From Ruegeria profundi (GTDB taxonomy: Bacteria > Pseudomonadota > Alphaproteobacteria > Rhodobacterales > Rhodobacteraceae): DNA of 64,000 nt. Positions within the stretch are counted from its first letter, which is position 1. Every line of letters starts with the position of its first letter. Below the pieces are notes generated by a model that was not told where the DNA came from, ran no database searches, and worked only from the letters and a program-made list of their open reading frames with translations. Positions 16,110 to 26,894 of the stretch are shown piece by piece. The DNA is taken from NCBI RefSeq assembly GCF_001507545.1, contig NZ_LQBP01000001.1, positions 248,001 to 312,000 of the forward strand, given 5' to 3'. The translations under genes and the position numbers were made by a program.

Positions 16110-17729
16110 TCAGTCCGCCAAGGCGTTTTCAAACTCTGAGCGTAGTTCGCGTTTTAGAACTTTTCCCGTAGCATTCAGCGGCAGGGCGTCCACGAACACA
16201 ACTTTATCCGGCACTTGCCACTTGGCGATCTTGCCGTCGTAAAACGACAACACATCCTCTTCGGTTGGATCCTCACCCTCGGCTTTGACGGCGACCAAAA
16301 GCGGGCGCTCGTCCCATTTTGGGTGGGGAACGCCCACAACCGCCGCGGTCGCGAGTTGGGGGTGCGCGACTGCGATGTTCTCTAACTCGACCGAGCTAAT
16401 CCACTCTCCGCCTGATTTGATGATGTCCTTGGACCTGTCGCGGATTGTCATGTACCCGTCAGGGTCAAGCGTTGCGACATCACCCGTTGCAAACCACCCA
16501 TCCCGAAGCAAGTCTTCATCCTGCATCTGGAAGTAGCTGTCCAAGACCCAGTGACCCCGAACCATAAGGTCGCCCTGGGTCTTGCCGTCATGTGGCAAAT
16601 CATTCCCATCATCGTCGACGATCTTCAATTCGACGCCATAGCACGGTCGCCCTTGGCTCTCCCTGACTTTATGTTGTTGTTCAGGCGGCAACTGGCGGTG
16701 TTTGGCCAATGGGTGATTTGCCGTACCCAACGGGCTCATCTCGCTCATACCCCAGGCGTGAATAGTGTCGACGCCATAGGTTTCACGAAAGGTTTCAATC
16801 ATTGAAGGCGGGCATGCGGCCCCGCCGATCACTGTCCGTTCAAGGCTGGCCAGTTTGCTGCCGGACTGTGCCGCATAGGCCAGCAGTCCCTGCCAGATCG
16901 TAGGCACCCCCAGCGCCAAGGTCACCCCAAATTTGTCAATCAGATTCACCAGAGCTTCACCGTGCAGATCTGGCCCCGGTAGAACCATGCGTGATCCCGA
17001 CATCGCACAGGCATAAGGCGACCCCCAAGCATTTACATGAAACATCGGAACCACCGGCATGACCACATCCATGGCCGAGTAGCCAACAACGTCGCGCGTG
17101 TTCGATCCAAAGCTGTGCAGCACTGTTGAGCGGTGCGAATAAAGTACACCTTTCGGGTGCCCGGTCGTGCCTGAGGTGTAGCACAAGCTGGAGGCAGTGT
17201 TTTCATCAAAGCTGGGCCATTGGTATCCTGCATCGCCGGTTGCAATCAGGTCGTCATAGAACTTCACATCGGGAATCTGGGCGATTGCATCCTCGTTCCT
17301 TGGCCCCATCAGAACGAAATGCTGCACATTCGGCAAATGCGCGTGCAGGGACGCAACCAGTGGGATAAAGGTGGCGTCAAAGAACAGAACCCGATCTTGC
17401 GCGTGATTGATGATATAGTTCAATTGCTCAGGGAACAGCCGCGGATTGATCGTGTGGCACACAAATCCAGCTCCGGACGTTCCGTAGTATATCTCAAGAT
17501 GCCGTCGGTTGTTCCAGGCCAATGTTCCGACCCGCGCTTGCGGTTCCAGCCCCAGCCCGGCCAGTACAGATGCCAGTCTCCGCGCGTTTTCTGCGATTTG
17601 GGCCCAACTGGTATCAGTCACTGTGCCATCGGTTTCGACTGAAATTATCTCGGTCTGACCATGGTAGCGTTCGGCGTGGTCAATCAGTGACGAGATCAGC
17701 AAGGGCTGCGTCATCATCTGTCCCAGCAT
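16110..17729 (-). CDS. dmdB: Acyl-CoA synthetase, probable 3-methylmercaptopropionate:CoA ligase (DmdB)
   Basis: A 539-residue AMP-forming CoA ligase. The P-loop is [11 protein letters not shown] (184-194), the A5 region is [10 protein letters not shown], the A8 hinge lies in [14 protein letters not shown], and the catalytic lysine is Lys523 in [11 protein letters not shown]. The N-terminus MLGQMM and the positions of His231, Trp235 and Lys523 match, as I recall them, those of characterised roseobacter DmdB, which activates 3-methylmercaptopropionate in DMSP demethylation. The start at 17729 has GGAGAAGG upstream. DmdA, DmdC and DmdD are not adjacent. Action on other short or medium acids is likely too, so the gene symbol is probable, not proven. 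Confidence 0.82.
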   Translation of the reverse strand: MLGQMMTQPLLISSLIDHAERYHGQTEIISVETDGTVTDTSWAQIAENARRLASVLAGLGLEPQARVGTLAWNNRRHLEIYYGTSGAGFVCHTINPRLFPEQLNYIINHAQDRVLFFDATFIPLVASLHAHLPNVQHFVLMGPRNEDAIAQIPDVKFYDDLIATGDAGYQWPSFDENTASSLCYTSGTTGHPKGVLYSHRSTVLHSFGSNTRDVVGYSAMDVVMPVVPMFHVNAWGSPYACAMSGSRMVLPGPDLHGEALVNLIDKFGVTLALGVPTIWQGLLAYAAQSGSKLASLERTVIGGAACPPSMIETFRETYGVDTIHAWGMSEMSPLGTANHPLAKHRQLPPEQQHKVRESQGRPCYGVELKIVDDDGNDLPHDGKTQGDLMVRGHWVLDSYFQMQDEDLLRDGWFATGDVATLDPDGYMTIRDRSKDIIKSGGEWISSVELENIAVAHPQLATAAVVGVPHPKWDERPLLVAVKAEGEDPTEEDVLSFYDGKIAKWQVPDKVVFVDALPLNATGKVLKRELRSEFENALAD

Positions 17730-17866
17730 GGGCCTTCTCCATTTTTTATTCCCGACGCGCATCGGGTGTTTTGCTTTTTCTAAGTTGGAACCCTGCCAAT
17801 CATTTAATTGTCTGACAATAAGAGATTTGGGCTTTCCCCATGCGCAATCTTGTTACCATCGACAGC

Positions 17867-19477
17867 TTAGCCCCGGTGGCGCAGTGCGTAGGCGACCAAA
17901 GCCGCGGTCGATCCATCCTTGCCGCTAGCGGTTTCTTCACCATCGACGATTGGACCTAACGAGGTCGCAAGCTCTTTGCCCAATTCGACACCCCACTGAT
18001 CGAACGAGTTGATCCCAAGCAAGACGCCTTCAACAAAAACGCGATGTTCGTAAAGGGCAACGATCTGACCAAGTACGAATGGGGTCAGCTTTGGGAAGAT
18101 CAGGGTTGAAGACGGCCGGTTCCCCGGGAAAACACGATGACGGGCCTGCCGATCCAACTCAGCGCCAGTCAGCCCGTTTTCCGCCATGCGCTGACGCGCT
18201 TCGTCCAGTGAGCGACCCCGCATCAGCGCCTCGGACTGCGCCAGACAATTGGCCAATAACAGGCGATGGTGGTGGGTCAGTTCCGGTTCATGCCCCTGTG
18301 CGGCCACCATGAACTCGCAAGGGATCACGTCCGTGCCCTGATGGATCAATTGATAAAAAGCGTGCTGGCCGTTGGTGCCGGGTTCCCCCCAAACAACGGG
18401 GCCAGAGGCAATGGTCAATGAGCTTCCGTCCATCGCGACAGACTTGCCGTTGGACTCCATTTCAAGCTGTTGGAAATACGCCGGAAGCCGCAGCAAACGT
18501 TGATCGTACGGCAAGACAGCGCGGCTGGCATGGCCCAGAACCTGACGGTGCCAAATACCGACCAAAGCCAGCATGACCGGCATGTTCTCTGCCCAATCGG
18601 CGGCGCGGAAATGGACGTCCATCGCCTGCCCGCCACGCAGGAAAGCGTCGAAGGCGTTCGAACCAACCGCGATCATCACCGGCAATCCAACCGGTCCCCA
18701 GACAGAGTATCGTCCACCGACCCAATCGGCAAAGCCAAATACACGCTCGTCTGGGATACCAAAGGCCTTGGTCTTGTCCACGGCGCTGGACACGGCAGCG
18801 AACTGCATGCCCGGATCACCTCCGCCGTCTTCCATCCAGGCGCGCGCCGTTCGGGCGTTGGTCATGGTTTCGATCGTAGTAAAGGTTTTGGACGCTACAA
18901 TCACCAGCGTCCGCGTCGGATCAAGCTGGCGCAACGTATCGGCAATATGCGCCCCGTCCACGTTTGAAACATAATGCACCCGTGGACCATCGTGATACGG
19001 GGCCAACGCGTGGGTTGCCATCACAGGGCCAAGGTCCGAGCCACCGATGCCGATATTCACAACATCGGTAAAGCTGCCCCCTGCCCCGGAAACTGCGCCA
19101 CCGCGCACCTCTTCGGCGAACACGCGCATCCTTTGCAGCGTGTCCAAAACGTCTGGCATGACATCAAGCCCATCGACCTCGATTGGTCCACCGTCCAGGT
19201 TACGCAATGCCGTGTGCAGAACTGCACGCCCTTCGGTTTCATTGATCTTTTCGCCCGCAAACATGGCTTCGCGCCGTTCACCGAGGTTAGCTGCTTCGCA
19301 CAGATCGGTCAGAGCGTCCCGAATTTTATCGTCGATCTGCGTCTTGGAATAGTCAAACAGCAGATCACCAGTGGACGCTGAAAACGTCTCGGCTCGGTTC
19401 ATGTCCTTGGCGAACAGATCAAGGATTGTCCGCTCTTTGCTTGCAGAAGCCAGCGAGATGAGGGGGTCCAGTTGCAT
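17867..19477 (-). CDS. pgi: Glucose-6-phosphate isomerase
   Basis: A 536-residue cytoplasmic isomerase interconverting glucose-6-phosphate and fructose-6-phosphate. Signatures are [11 protein letters not shown] (141-151), [14 protein letters not shown] (194-207), and [12 protein letters not shown], where Glu365 is the catalytic base. [13 protein letters not shown] near the C-terminus completes the family pattern. Last gene of zwf-pgl-pgi, starting five bases after pgl. In roseobacters this set feeds the Entner-Doudoroff and pentose phosphate routes; edd and eda are not in the window. Confidence 0.96.
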   Translation of the reverse strand: MQLDPLISLASASKERTILDLFAKDMNRAETFSASTGDLLFDYSKTQIDDKIRDALTDLCEAANLGERREAMFAGEKINETEGRAVLHTALRNLDGGPIEVDGLDVMPDVLDTLQRMRVFAEEVRGGAVSGAGGSFTDVVNIGIGGSDLGPVMATHALAPYHDGPRVHYVSNVDGAHIADTLRQLDPTRTLVIVASKTFTTIETMTNARTARAWMEDGGGDPGMQFAAVSSAVDKTKAFGIPDERVFGFADWVGGRYSVWGPVGLPVMIAVGSNAFDAFLRGGQAMDVHFRAADWAENMPVMLALVGIWHRQVLGHASRAVLPYDQRLLRLPAYFQQLEMESNGKSVAMDGSSLTIASGPVVWGEPGTNGQHAFYQLIHQGTDVIPCEFMVAAQGHEPELTHHHRLLLANCLAQSEALMRGRSLDEARQRMAENGLTGAELDRQARHRVFPGNRPSSTLIFPKLTPFVLGQIVALYEHRVFVEGVLLGINSFDQWGVELGKELATSLGPIVDGEETASGKDGSTAALVAYALRHRG

Positions 19478-19482
19478 AATGC

Positions 19483-20154
19483 CTACTCCGCCCAGTGAAC
19501 AGTCATACCGCTGAGAACTGCGGCGATTGGAGCCTCTTCCGGCGGCAAGGACATAGCGCGATCCAACGCGTCCCGTTTCGCGGCACCGAATATGATCAGG
19601 TGTTTCGATAACGCACCATCCAACACGGGCGCTGTCAGGGTGATCCGAGCTTCGGGCTGAACTTCGGTCCGTGCGATGGCCAGAGGGGGCGCGTTGCTGT
19701 CTAACGCGGCCTCAAGCCCCTCCATTCCAGGGAACAGGGACGCGGTGTGCATGTCTTCACCCATCCCAAGAACCAGCACGGACAACGGTCTAAGTGGAGC
19801 GATCAGGCTTTCGAGTTCAGGCAATACATCCTCGGGGTCCTTACCCGGCACATAGAGCGGAATGTACTGCGCCACAGAGGCCCGGTTGGTCAGCAACCGC
19901 TCGCGGATCAGTCGCTCATTCGAGCGTTCGTGATCGCCCGGCACACATCTTTCGTCTGTTGGCAGAACCTGCACGCGATCCCATTCAAGGTCCGCCGCAC
20001 AGAGAACGTCGAAAATCGGGCCGGGCGTGGTTCCACCCGGCACGGCCAGTGACACCAGGTCGTGATTCAGCAAGGCGGATTCCAGATTGCCGGCCAGAAC
20101 GTTCGCAACGTCGATGGCCAGCATGTCCCGGTCAGCGTATTCTTGTAGTTTCAT
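19483..20154 (-). CDS. pgl: 6-phosphogluconolactonase (DevB type)
   Basis: A 223-residue enzyme that opens 6-phosphoglucono-1,5-lactone, the product of the upstream zwf enzyme. Family motifs are [10 protein letters not shown] near residue 38, PTDERCVP, and [16 protein letters not shown] (about 128-143, the catalytic region). Its ATG overlaps the zwf stop as ATGA, so synthesis is coupled to the dehydrogenase. Confidence 0.94.
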   Translation of the reverse strand: MKLQEYADRDMLAIDVANVLAGNLESALLNHDLVSLAVPGGTTPGPIFDVLCAADLEWDRVQVLPTDERCVPGDHERSNERLIRERLLTNRASVAQYIPLYVPGKDPEDVLPELESLIAPLRPLSVLVLGMGEDMHTASLFPGMEGLEAALDSNAPPLAIARTEVQPEARITLTAPVLDGALSKHLIIFGAAKRDALDRAMSLPPEEAPIAAVLSGMTVHWAE

Positions 20155-21605
20155 GGATTAATCCCTTGCCAGCGGCGACCGTCTCGTTTCATCAGCAGCT
20201 CGGCGTCGCCCGGGCCTGTACTGCCACTATCATAAGGTTTGGGAACGTCCCCTCGCGCCTGCCAGCCTGCAATAATCGGGTCGGTCCAAGCCCATGCGGC
20301 CTCGACCTCATCCCCGCGCATGAACAGCGTCTGGTTGCCGCGGATGACATCCATTACCAGCCGTTCGTAAGCGTCAGGCGGGTCTTGGTTTTCCGAGCCC
20401 AGTGCCTCGGCAAAACTCATATCCAAAGGCACATCGACCAAACGCATCCCGCCCGGACCCGGTTCCTTGATCGTTACCTTCAAGGTGATGCCTTCGTTTG
20501 GTTGCAACCGGATGGACAACACATTGGCATGTCGCCCGGCATCAGCGCCAAAAATCGAATGCGGCGCGTCTTTGAACATCACGTTGATGACCGAGGACCG
20601 TTCGATCAGTCGCTTACCTGTGCGCAAGTAGAATGGTGTCCCGGCCCAACGCCAATTGCTGACATGCGCGCGCAGGGCCACATAGCTTTCCGTGGTCGAG
20701 CGCGGGTTACCTACGGTATCCCGATAGCCCGCCCCGCTCGGCCCCGCATCAAACTGGCCGCGTACGATGTGGTGCGGTTCAACCGGATCAAGCGCGCGGA
20801 TGACCTTGAGCTTTTCATCGCGCACTGCATCGGGATCGAATTTTGCCGGAGGCTCCATCGCGATCAAGCAGAGGAGCTGCATCAGGTGGTTCTGCATCAT
20901 GTCGCGCATGGCCCCCGCGCGATCATAATACTCCTCACGCCCGTCAATACCGACGGATTCGGCAACCGTGATCTGGATGTGATCGACATACTGGCTGTTC
21001 CAGAGCGGCTCGAACAGCATGTTGCCGAAACGAACCGCCATCAGGTTCTGAACCGTTTCCTTGCCCAGATAATGATCAATCCGGTAGATTTGCCCTTCAG
21101 AGAAATGCGCGGCCAGTGTCGCGTTCAGGGCCCTCGCGCTTTCCAAGTCGTGACCGAATGGCTTTTCGACGACGATCCGTGTTTTTGGCGTAGCCAGATC
21201 ATGATGCTTGATCCGCTCGGCCAACTGGCCAAACAGTTGCGGCCCCACCGAGAAGTAAAAGGCCCTTACCCGGTCATCGGCCAGCTTGGCCGCTAACCTA
21301 TCCCAAGCGGTGTCCGAAAGCGCATCCAGCGGAACATAGTCGACCCGTTGAAGGAAGGTATTCAGCGCGTCGGCGTTCCGCGATTGTGCTGGCGCATGGC
21401 TGCGCAACGACTCTGCGACGACTTCACGGAACGCATCGGGGGTATACTCAGCCCGGGCCGCACCGATAATCTGTGCATCATCGGGCCATTGACCCGCGCA
21501 AAACCGCCGGAACAGTGCCGGAAGAATCTTGCGCTGTGCAAGATCGCCGGTACCGCCAAAGATGACCAAATCAAACGGGTCCACAGGTATGACACGAGAA
21601 ACCAT
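20151..21605 (-). CDS. zwf: Glucose-6-phosphate 1-dehydrogenase
   Basis: A 484-residue NAD(P)-dependent dehydrogenase that oxidises glucose-6-phosphate to the lactone. The nucleotide-binding loop is FGGTGDLAQRK (16-26), EKPFGHD follows at about 147-153, and the active-site motif RIDHYLGKE is at 175-183. First gene of zwf-pgl-pgi, with all reading frames tightly packed. The promoter must lie in the 134 bases before the divergent radical SAM gene. Confidence 0.96.
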   Translation of the reverse strand: MVSRVIPVDPFDLVIFGGTGDLAQRKILPALFRRFCAGQWPDDAQIIGAARAEYTPDAFREVVAESLRSHAPAQSRNADALNTFLQRVDYVPLDALSDTAWDRLAAKLADDRVRAFYFSVGPQLFGQLAERIKHHDLATPKTRIVVEKPFGHDLESARALNATLAAHFSEGQIYRIDHYLGKETVQNLMAVRFGNMLFEPLWNSQYVDHIQITVAESVGIDGREEYYDRAGAMRDMMQNHLMQLLCLIAMEPPAKFDPDAVRDEKLKVIRALDPVEPHHIVRGQFDAGPSGAGYRDTVGNPRSTTESYVALRAHVSNWRWAGTPFYLRTGKRLIERSSVINVMFKDAPHSIFGADAGRHANVLSIRLQPNEGITLKVTIKEPGPGGMRLVDVPLDMSFAEALGSENQDPPDAYERLVMDVIRGNQTLFMRGDEVEAAWAWTDPIIAGWQARGDVPKPYDSGSTGPGDAELLMKRDGRRWQGINP

Positions 21606-21769
21606 GTGTTTTCCCTACCTTACCCCTGCTGTCATGTCTAATGTTAGCGCAATCATTTCTGAACTTTTTTCCGATCTTCAAAACTCTGTCAGATGCGGCC
21701 TGATGCCCTTAACTAACCTACCCCAAAGCGCTAAGTCGATTGCTAGCCTTCAAAGAACCGGATACTCGA

Positions 21770-22723
21770 ATGAAAGACAACGCCCTTCAGGCTGCCAATA
21801 TCGGCAAGTTTCAGGACAGATTAGTAACAGCTGACGGGCAAGCGCGGGCGTCCGTTCCACTGCGCAATCCAGAAACGCTTTGGTTCAATACGGGCACGTT
21901 GTGCAATATCCAATGCGTCAACTGCTATATCGAAAGCAGTCCGACCAATGACGCGCTGGTATATATCTCGGCGGACGAGGTGCGGGACTATCTGGAGCAG
22001 ATCAAAGCCCGCAACTGGCCGGTGCGCGAAATCGGCTTTACTGGGGGTGAGCCGTTTATGAACCCCGAAATGATCGACATGACCCGCGCGGCGTTAGAAC
22101 GCGGCTACGACGTGTTGATCCTGACCAACGCGATGCAACCAATGATGCGCCGAAAGATGCGCGAAGGCCTGCTTGAATTGCAACGTGACTATGGTGACAA
22201 GTTGACCTTGCGGATTTCGGTCGACCACTACCGCCCTGAATTGCATGACGAAGAACGGGGCAAAGGCAGCTTTGCCAAAACCCTGACCGGCATGAAATGG
22301 CTGCGCGACAACGGGTTCAACATGGCCGTTGCTGGCAGGACCGTGTGGGGTGAGAGTGACGCAGAGAGCCGAAACGGCTACGCCGCCTTCTTTGCTGAGC
22401 ACGGTTTTAGTATTGATGCGCAGAACGCAAGCGAGACCGTTCTGTTCCCCGAAATGGACGAAACCGTCGAAGTTCCCGAAATCACGACTGCGTGCTGGGG
22501 TATTCTGGACAAGTCACCTGATGCGCTCATGTGTGCAAGCGCCCGCATGGTGGTAAAACGCAAAGGCGCAGACAGACCTGCGGTTCTGGCGTGCACGCTA
22601 CTGCCCTATGCGCCCGAGTTCGAGATGGGACATACCCTGGCCGAGTCCGAGGCCGACGTACATCTCAACCATCCGCATTGCGCCAAGTTCTGCGTTCTGG
22701 GTGGGGCAAGCTGCTCGGGCTGA
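21770..22723 (+). CDS. Radical SAM protein with Cys-rich C-terminus, function unknown
   Basis: A 317-residue radical SAM enzyme. The [4Fe-4S] motif is CNIQCVNC, with Cys45, Cys49 and Cys52 (CxxxCxxC), followed by GFTGGEPFMNPE, the SAM-binding GGE region. The C-terminal part carries six more cysteines: one in ACWGI, one in LMCAS, one in LACTL, then Cys304, Cys308 and Cys315. This suggests auxiliary Fe-S clusters of SPASM or twitch type, although the spacing fits neither pattern fully. A TTG 30 bases upstream would extend the frame; the ATG at 21770 is more likely. No precursor peptide or partner enzyme is visible beside it. It is divergent from zwf and abuts the convergent SYLF gene. Confidence 0.8.
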   Translation: MKDNALQAANIGKFQDRLVTADGQARASVPLRNPETLWFNTGTLCNIQCVNCYIESSPTNDALVYISADEVRDYLEQIKARNWPVREIGFTGGEPFMNPEMIDMTRAALERGYDVLILTNAMQPMMRRKMREGLLELQRDYGDKLTLRISVDHYRPELHDEERGKGSFAKTLTGMKWLRDNGFNMAVAGRTVWGESDAESRNGYAAFFAEHGFSIDAQNASETVLFPEMDETVEVPEITTACWGILDKSPDALMCASARMVVKRKGADRPAVLACTLLPYAPEFEMGHTLAESEADVHLNHPHCAKFCVLGGASCSG

Positions 22724-23419
22724 TCAATTCAACTCGGGCGATTTCCAAAACTTCGTGCCTGAAGCGGCGGCTGATACGCGCCAGCCTTTCTTGCCCAACA
22801 CGAAGAATGACCGTCCGTCGGTAAAGCGTACGGTCTCACTCGTCCGGTCCTCACCATGCATTGCATCGGTTCCGGCAGTGGCGTCATATCCGTGTTCAAT
22901 GAATTTCTGTAAGTCGACCTGCGTTTCGAACATGATCACGAACTTGCTCTCGAACCCGCCGATACCCATGGCTGCGCCAACACCACCCGTTCCCATGTTC
23001 ATATAGATGCGCTCCCCAGTTTCTTTCGAGACGGCAACCCCGCGCCCATAACCGGCAGAGACCGGAAACACCGTCACTTTGCGCGAGTCGAAAACTGCAT
23101 ATCCGGCGCTGATGGCAAACAGGCTGTCGGCCTCGGGATTTTCAGCCAACAATTGAAACAGAACCTCGTCGGCCATAAGGTCCAACTTGACGCGGGTTTC
23201 TTCCGGTGTGGCTTCGTTCGTCACCAAATCGGCAGTGGAACTGACTGTTTCATCAACCGCGTTGGCGCCTTTTTCAAGCGTTTCTCCTACGGCTTCGGCC
23301 CCACGCCCAATCGCGTCAGCCGTACCTTCGGCACCCTTTTTGATTTTATCCAGAACACCTTGGGCAAAAACAGGCCCGGTGATGAAAAGGGCAGCGGCTA
23401 GGAACAGATATCGGAGCAT
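22724..23419 (-). CDS. Secreted SYLF/YSC84-domain protein
   Basis: A 231-residue exported protein with a signal peptide (about 1-19, cleaving after VFA). Residues 20-75 are an Ala/Gly/Glu-rich amphipathic helical segment with short repeats (AEGTADAIGRGAEAVGET and similar). The SYLF (YSC84-like, lipid-binding) domain follows, with the YAVFDSRKVTVFPVSAGYGRG motif and a GGVGAAMGIGG loop. SYLF domains bind phosphoinositides in eukaryotes; their bacterial role is unclear. The stop directly abuts that of the radical SAM gene. A second SYLF protein is encoded at 50943. Confidence 0.85.
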   Translation of the reverse strand: MLRYLFLAAALFITGPVFAQGVLDKIKKGAEGTADAIGRGAEAVGETLEKGANAVDETVSSTADLVTNEATPEETRVKLDLMADEVLFQLLAENPEADSLFAISAGYAVFDSRKVTVFPVSAGYGRGVAVSKETGERIYMNMGTGGVGAAMGIGGFESKFVIMFETQVDLQKFIEHGYDATAGTDAMHGEDRTSETVRFTDGRSFFVLGKKGWRVSAAASGTKFWKSPELN

Positions 23420-23522
23420 AAAGCGACGCCTCAGGTGACCACTTATCTGGTCGTCACTTTAACCCAAAAACAAATTTTAACAGCATCTCAATTCCCACCG
23501 GTCAAAATTACCGGTCGGAAAT

Positions 23523-23792
23523 CTAGTTCAATCTGAATTCACCCACCATGTTCCGCCACTCGCCGGGCGCGATCATCTTGCGGTGCGTGAACCGGACCGA
23601 ATGCAGTGGACCTTCAATTTCACGCTGCCAGAAATCAATGAAATCAAACAATTTCGGATGGTCCGGCGCCAGATCGTATTCCTGCCAGATAAACGTGTTC
23701 AAAACGTGGATGTAGTCGGGCATATGGTAGAAGAATTCCGCCGTCGTCAGCCCGTATCCCTTAAGCATCAATTCGGTTTCGCTTTGCTTCAT
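23523..23792 (-). CDS. usg: Usg family protein
   Basis: An 89-residue soluble protein matching the alphaproteobacterial Usg family. The conserved run includes LMLKGYGLTTAEFFYHMPD, then WQEYDLAPDHPKL and FWQREIEGPLHSV, ending with a GEFRLN tail. Usg was named from a gene near trp genes in Caulobacter; no biochemical function is known to me. The frame is open to 23834, but the family starts at MKQSETEL, so I use 23792. It is a single gene between the SYLF gene and divergent gyrA. Confidence 0.88.
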   Translation of the reverse strand: MKQSETELMLKGYGLTTAEFFYHMPDYIHVLNTFIWQEYDLAPDHPKLFDFIDFWQREIEGPLHSVRFTHRKMIAPGEWRNMVGEFRLN

Positions 23793-23985
23793 GCAGACCT
23801 CCAATTTTCGTGCAAGGCCCGTTAAGATTACCACAAAAACATCCTAATCCTTGGATAACAATATGTTACTCTGGTGTTACGGGGTTTTTCGCACACAAAA
23901 AGGATGCTTGCTTGCACCTTATGTGCCGGGTCTGATAAGGTGCATCCACAAGATATAGACCCTGCACAAAGAACGGGCAGTTTAC

Positions 23986-26709
23986 GTGAGCGATACGCCA
24001 GAAACCCCAGAAAACATGGATGAAACCCCACCCGAGCGGCCCGTCTACGATGGCCCGACGGTATCCATCGAATCCGAGATGCGCACGTCCTATCTGGATT
24101 ACGCCATGTCGGTTATCGTCTCGCGCGCGATCCCTGATCTGCGCGATGGGCTCAAGCCCGTACACCGGCGCATTCTCTACGCCATGCACGAGACGGGAAA
24201 TACACACGACAAAGCATACCGCAAATCCGCCCGACCCGTTGGCGATGTGATGGGTAAGTACCACCCTCACGGCGACAGCGCGATTTACGACGCGCTGGTG
24301 CGGATGGCGCAGGATTTCTCGATGTCGCTGCCTCTGCTGGATGGTCAGGGCAACTTTGGTTCGATGGACGGCGATAACCCTGCCGCCATGCGATACACCG
24401 AAGTGCGGATGGACAAGCCTGCCGCCGCCCTGCTGGCAGACATCGAAAAAGAAACGGTTGATTTCCAGGACAACTATGACGGCAAAGACCGGGAACCAAC
24501 TGTTCTGCCCGCCCGCTTCCCAAACATGCTGGTCAATGGGGCTGGCGGTATTGCCGTGGGTATGGCTACGAATATCCCGCCGCATAATCTGGGAGAAGTG
24601 GTCGACGCCACTTTGGCTCTCATCGACGACCCGGACCTAACGTCAGAGCAACTGATCGAATACGTCCCTGGCCCTGACTTTCCAACCGGCGGTGTGATGC
24701 TCGGCCGCTCTGGCGCGCGCAAGGCTTATCTGGAAGGCCGCGGCAGCGTCATCATCCGCGCCAAGACCCGCGTGGAAGAGATCCGAAGGGACCGCTATGC
24801 GATTGTAGTGGACGAAATCCCGTACCAGGTGAACAAAGCTGCGATGATCGAAAAGATCGCCGAGGCGGTGCGCGAAAAACGTATCGAAGGCGTGTCTCAT
24901 GTTCAGGACGAATCCGACCGCAACGGTGTCCGCGTGGTGGTTGAGCTAAAACGCGACGCAACACCCGAGGTGGTTCTGAACCAGCTCTATCGATTCTCAC
25001 CGATGCAGACGTCCTTTGGCTGCAACATGCTGGCGCTGAATGGTGGCCGGCCAGAACAACTGACCCTCCGCCGGTTCCTGACCTCGTTCATCGATTTCCG
25101 CGAGGATGTCGTCGCCCGCCGCACCGCATACGATCTACGCAAGGCGCGCGAACGCAGCCATATCCTGTGTGGTCTGGCCGTGGCCGTCTCGAACGTGGAC
25201 GAAGTGGTTGCTACGATCCGCTCGTCTGCAGACGCTGCCGAGGCGCGCGAAAAGCTGATGACCCGCCGTTGGCCCGCCGCCGAGATCGAGGGCTATCTGC
25301 GCCTGATCGACGATCCTCTGTCCAAGATGAATGACGATGGCACCTATAATCTGACCGAGGTTCAGGCCCGCGCCATCCTTGACCTGCGTCTGCAACGCCT
25401 GACCCAAATCGGCGTCAAAGAGGTCACGGACGAGCTGGAAGACCTGGCCGCCAAGATCAAGGAATACCTTGATATTCTGTCCTCACGCGAACGCATCATG
25501 TCGATCATAGCCGATGAGCTGCGCGATGTGCGCAACCAGTTTGCTGTGCCGCGCCGCACCGAGATCGTCGACTGGTCCGGCGATATGGAAGACGAGGACC
25601 TGATCGAGCGGGAAGACATGGTCGTGACCGTCACGTCCGGCGGCTACATCAAGCGTACGCCTTTGGCTGATTTCCGTGCGCAAAAACGCGGCGGCAAGGG
25701 CTTGTCGGGTATGCAGACTAAAGAAGAGGACGTTGTCACCACCCTCTTTGTTGCAAACACCCATACGCAACTGCTGTTCTTCACGACGGAAGGGATGGTC
25801 TACAAGCTCAAGACCTGGCGCCTTCCACAGTCCAGCCGGACGGGTAAGGGCAAGGCCATCGTGAACATTCTGCCGATCCCAACCGGTGTTTCCATCGCGG
25901 CGATTATGCCCGTCGATGTGCCGGACGAAGAATGGGAAAACCTGCAGATCGTGTTCGCCACCAGCGCTGGCGACGTGCGCCGCAACCGCCTGTCGGATTT
26001 TACCAATGTCCGACGCAACGGCAAGATCGCGATGAAACTGCCGGAAGGTGTGGAACTGGTTAACGCACGCATCTGCTCGGAAGATGAAGATGTGATGCTG
26101 GTCACCAATTCGGGCCGCGCGATCCGGTTCCGAACAACGGATGTGCGCGTGTTCAACTCACGCGAATCCACCGGCGTTCGCGGCATCAAGCTGACGAATG
26201 GTGACCGCGTTGTGTCGATGTCGGTGATCCGCCACTTTGAAGCGGGACCGGACGAACGGGCAGCCTACCTCAAGATGCGCCGCGCTGTGGCGGGAATCGC
26301 TGACGACGGCGAAACCGATGAGGATGAAGCGGCACCAGGCACCATCACGCAAGAACGTTATGCCGAAATGTCTGCTGCAGAAAACCTGATCCTGACGATA
26401 ACTGCGGGTGGCGCAGGTAAGCTCAGCTCCAGCCACGATTACCCCGTTCGCGGGCGTGGTGGTATGGGCGTGGCCGCGATGGACAAGGCCATGCGCGGCG
26501 GTGAACTCGTTGCCTCATTCCCGGTGGAAATCGATGATCAAATCATGCTTGCCACCTCAAAAGGCCAATCAATCCGGGTGCCGGTCGACGGTATCTCATT
26601 CCGGTCCCGCAGCGCGGGCGGCGTCAAGGTGTTCAACACCGGCAAAGGCGAAGAAGTCGTCAGTGTCGCCTGGATCGCCGATCAGGGCGAGGAAGAAGCC
26701 GACGAATAA
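23986..26709 (+). CDS. gyrA: DNA gyrase subunit A
   Basis: A 907-residue type II topoisomerase subunit that cuts and rejoins DNA while GyrB hydrolyses ATP to add negative supercoils. The catalytic tyrosine is Tyr137 in AAMRYTEVR. The quinolone-determining region reads [17 protein letters not shown]; Ser98 and Asp102 correspond to E. coli Ser83 and Asp87, so it is of the susceptible type. The C-terminal beta-pinwheel holds a GyrA box QKRGGKG, which separates it from ParC. The start is GTG at 23986. A hairpin at 26715 probably ends its transcript. Confidence 0.97.
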   Translation: MSDTPETPENMDETPPERPVYDGPTVSIESEMRTSYLDYAMSVIVSRAIPDLRDGLKPVHRRILYAMHETGNTHDKAYRKSARPVGDVMGKYHPHGDSAIYDALVRMAQDFSMSLPLLDGQGNFGSMDGDNPAAMRYTEVRMDKPAAALLADIEKETVDFQDNYDGKDREPTVLPARFPNMLVNGAGGIAVGMATNIPPHNLGEVVDATLALIDDPDLTSEQLIEYVPGPDFPTGGVMLGRSGARKAYLEGRGSVIIRAKTRVEEIRRDRYAIVVDEIPYQVNKAAMIEKIAEAVREKRIEGVSHVQDESDRNGVRVVVELKRDATPEVVLNQLYRFSPMQTSFGCNMLALNGGRPEQLTLRRFLTSFIDFREDVVARRTAYDLRKARERSHILCGLAVAVSNVDEVVATIRSSADAAEAREKLMTRRWPAAEIEGYLRLIDDPLSKMNDDGTYNLTEVQARAILDLRLQRLTQIGVKEVTDELEDLAAKIKEYLDILSSRERIMSIIADELRDVRNQFAVPRRTEIVDWSGDMEDEDLIEREDMVVTVTSGGYIKRTPLADFRAQKRGGKGLSGMQTKEEDVVTTLFVANTHTQLLFFTTEGMVYKLKTWRLPQSSRTGKGKAIVNILPIPTGVSIAAIMPVDVPDEEWENLQIVFATSAGDVRRNRLSDFTNVRRNGKIAMKLPEGVELVNARICSEDEDVMLVTNSGRAIRFRTTDVRVFNSRESTGVRGIKLTNGDRVVSMSVIRHFEAGPDERAAYLKMRRAVAGIADDGETDEDEAAPGTITQERYAEMSAAENLILTITAGGAGKLSSSHDYPVRGRGGMGVAAMDKAMRGGELVASFPVEIDDQIMLATSKGQSIRVPVDGISFRSRSAGGVKVFNTGKGEEVVSVAWIADQGEEEADE

Positions 26710-26714
26710 ACTCA

Positions 26715-26742
26715 AGGCCCCAAAGCACCTGTTTTGGGGTCT
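26715..26742 (+). terminator. Probable gyrA terminator
   Basis: AGGCCCCAAA and TTTGGGGTCT form a 10-bp stem (one G-T pair) around an 8-base loop, six bases after the gyrA stop. The following sequence is only moderately T-rich, so termination may be partial. Confidence 0.6.
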
Positions 26743-26894
26743 TCCGTTTCCCGTAAGGTCATAATTCGCGCCATACGCCCGACTATATACGCAATATTTC
26801 ACTCCATACATTGACTTGGTGCACGGTGCGCACTGAAACTCGCTGTCAGATCGGTTTGTGATTATCTGTTGGTGTGTGTGAGGTGCGATCCAAA

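Noticed and set aside
19794..21296. 500-codon plus-strand frame opposite zwf and pgl
   Set aside because: Lies exactly across two well-defined enzymes on the other strand and resembles no protein family.
23497..23515. Two ACCGGT sites 13 bases apart downstream of usg
   Set aside because: Each is a short self-palindrome common in GC-rich DNA; no terminator or promoter logic fits.
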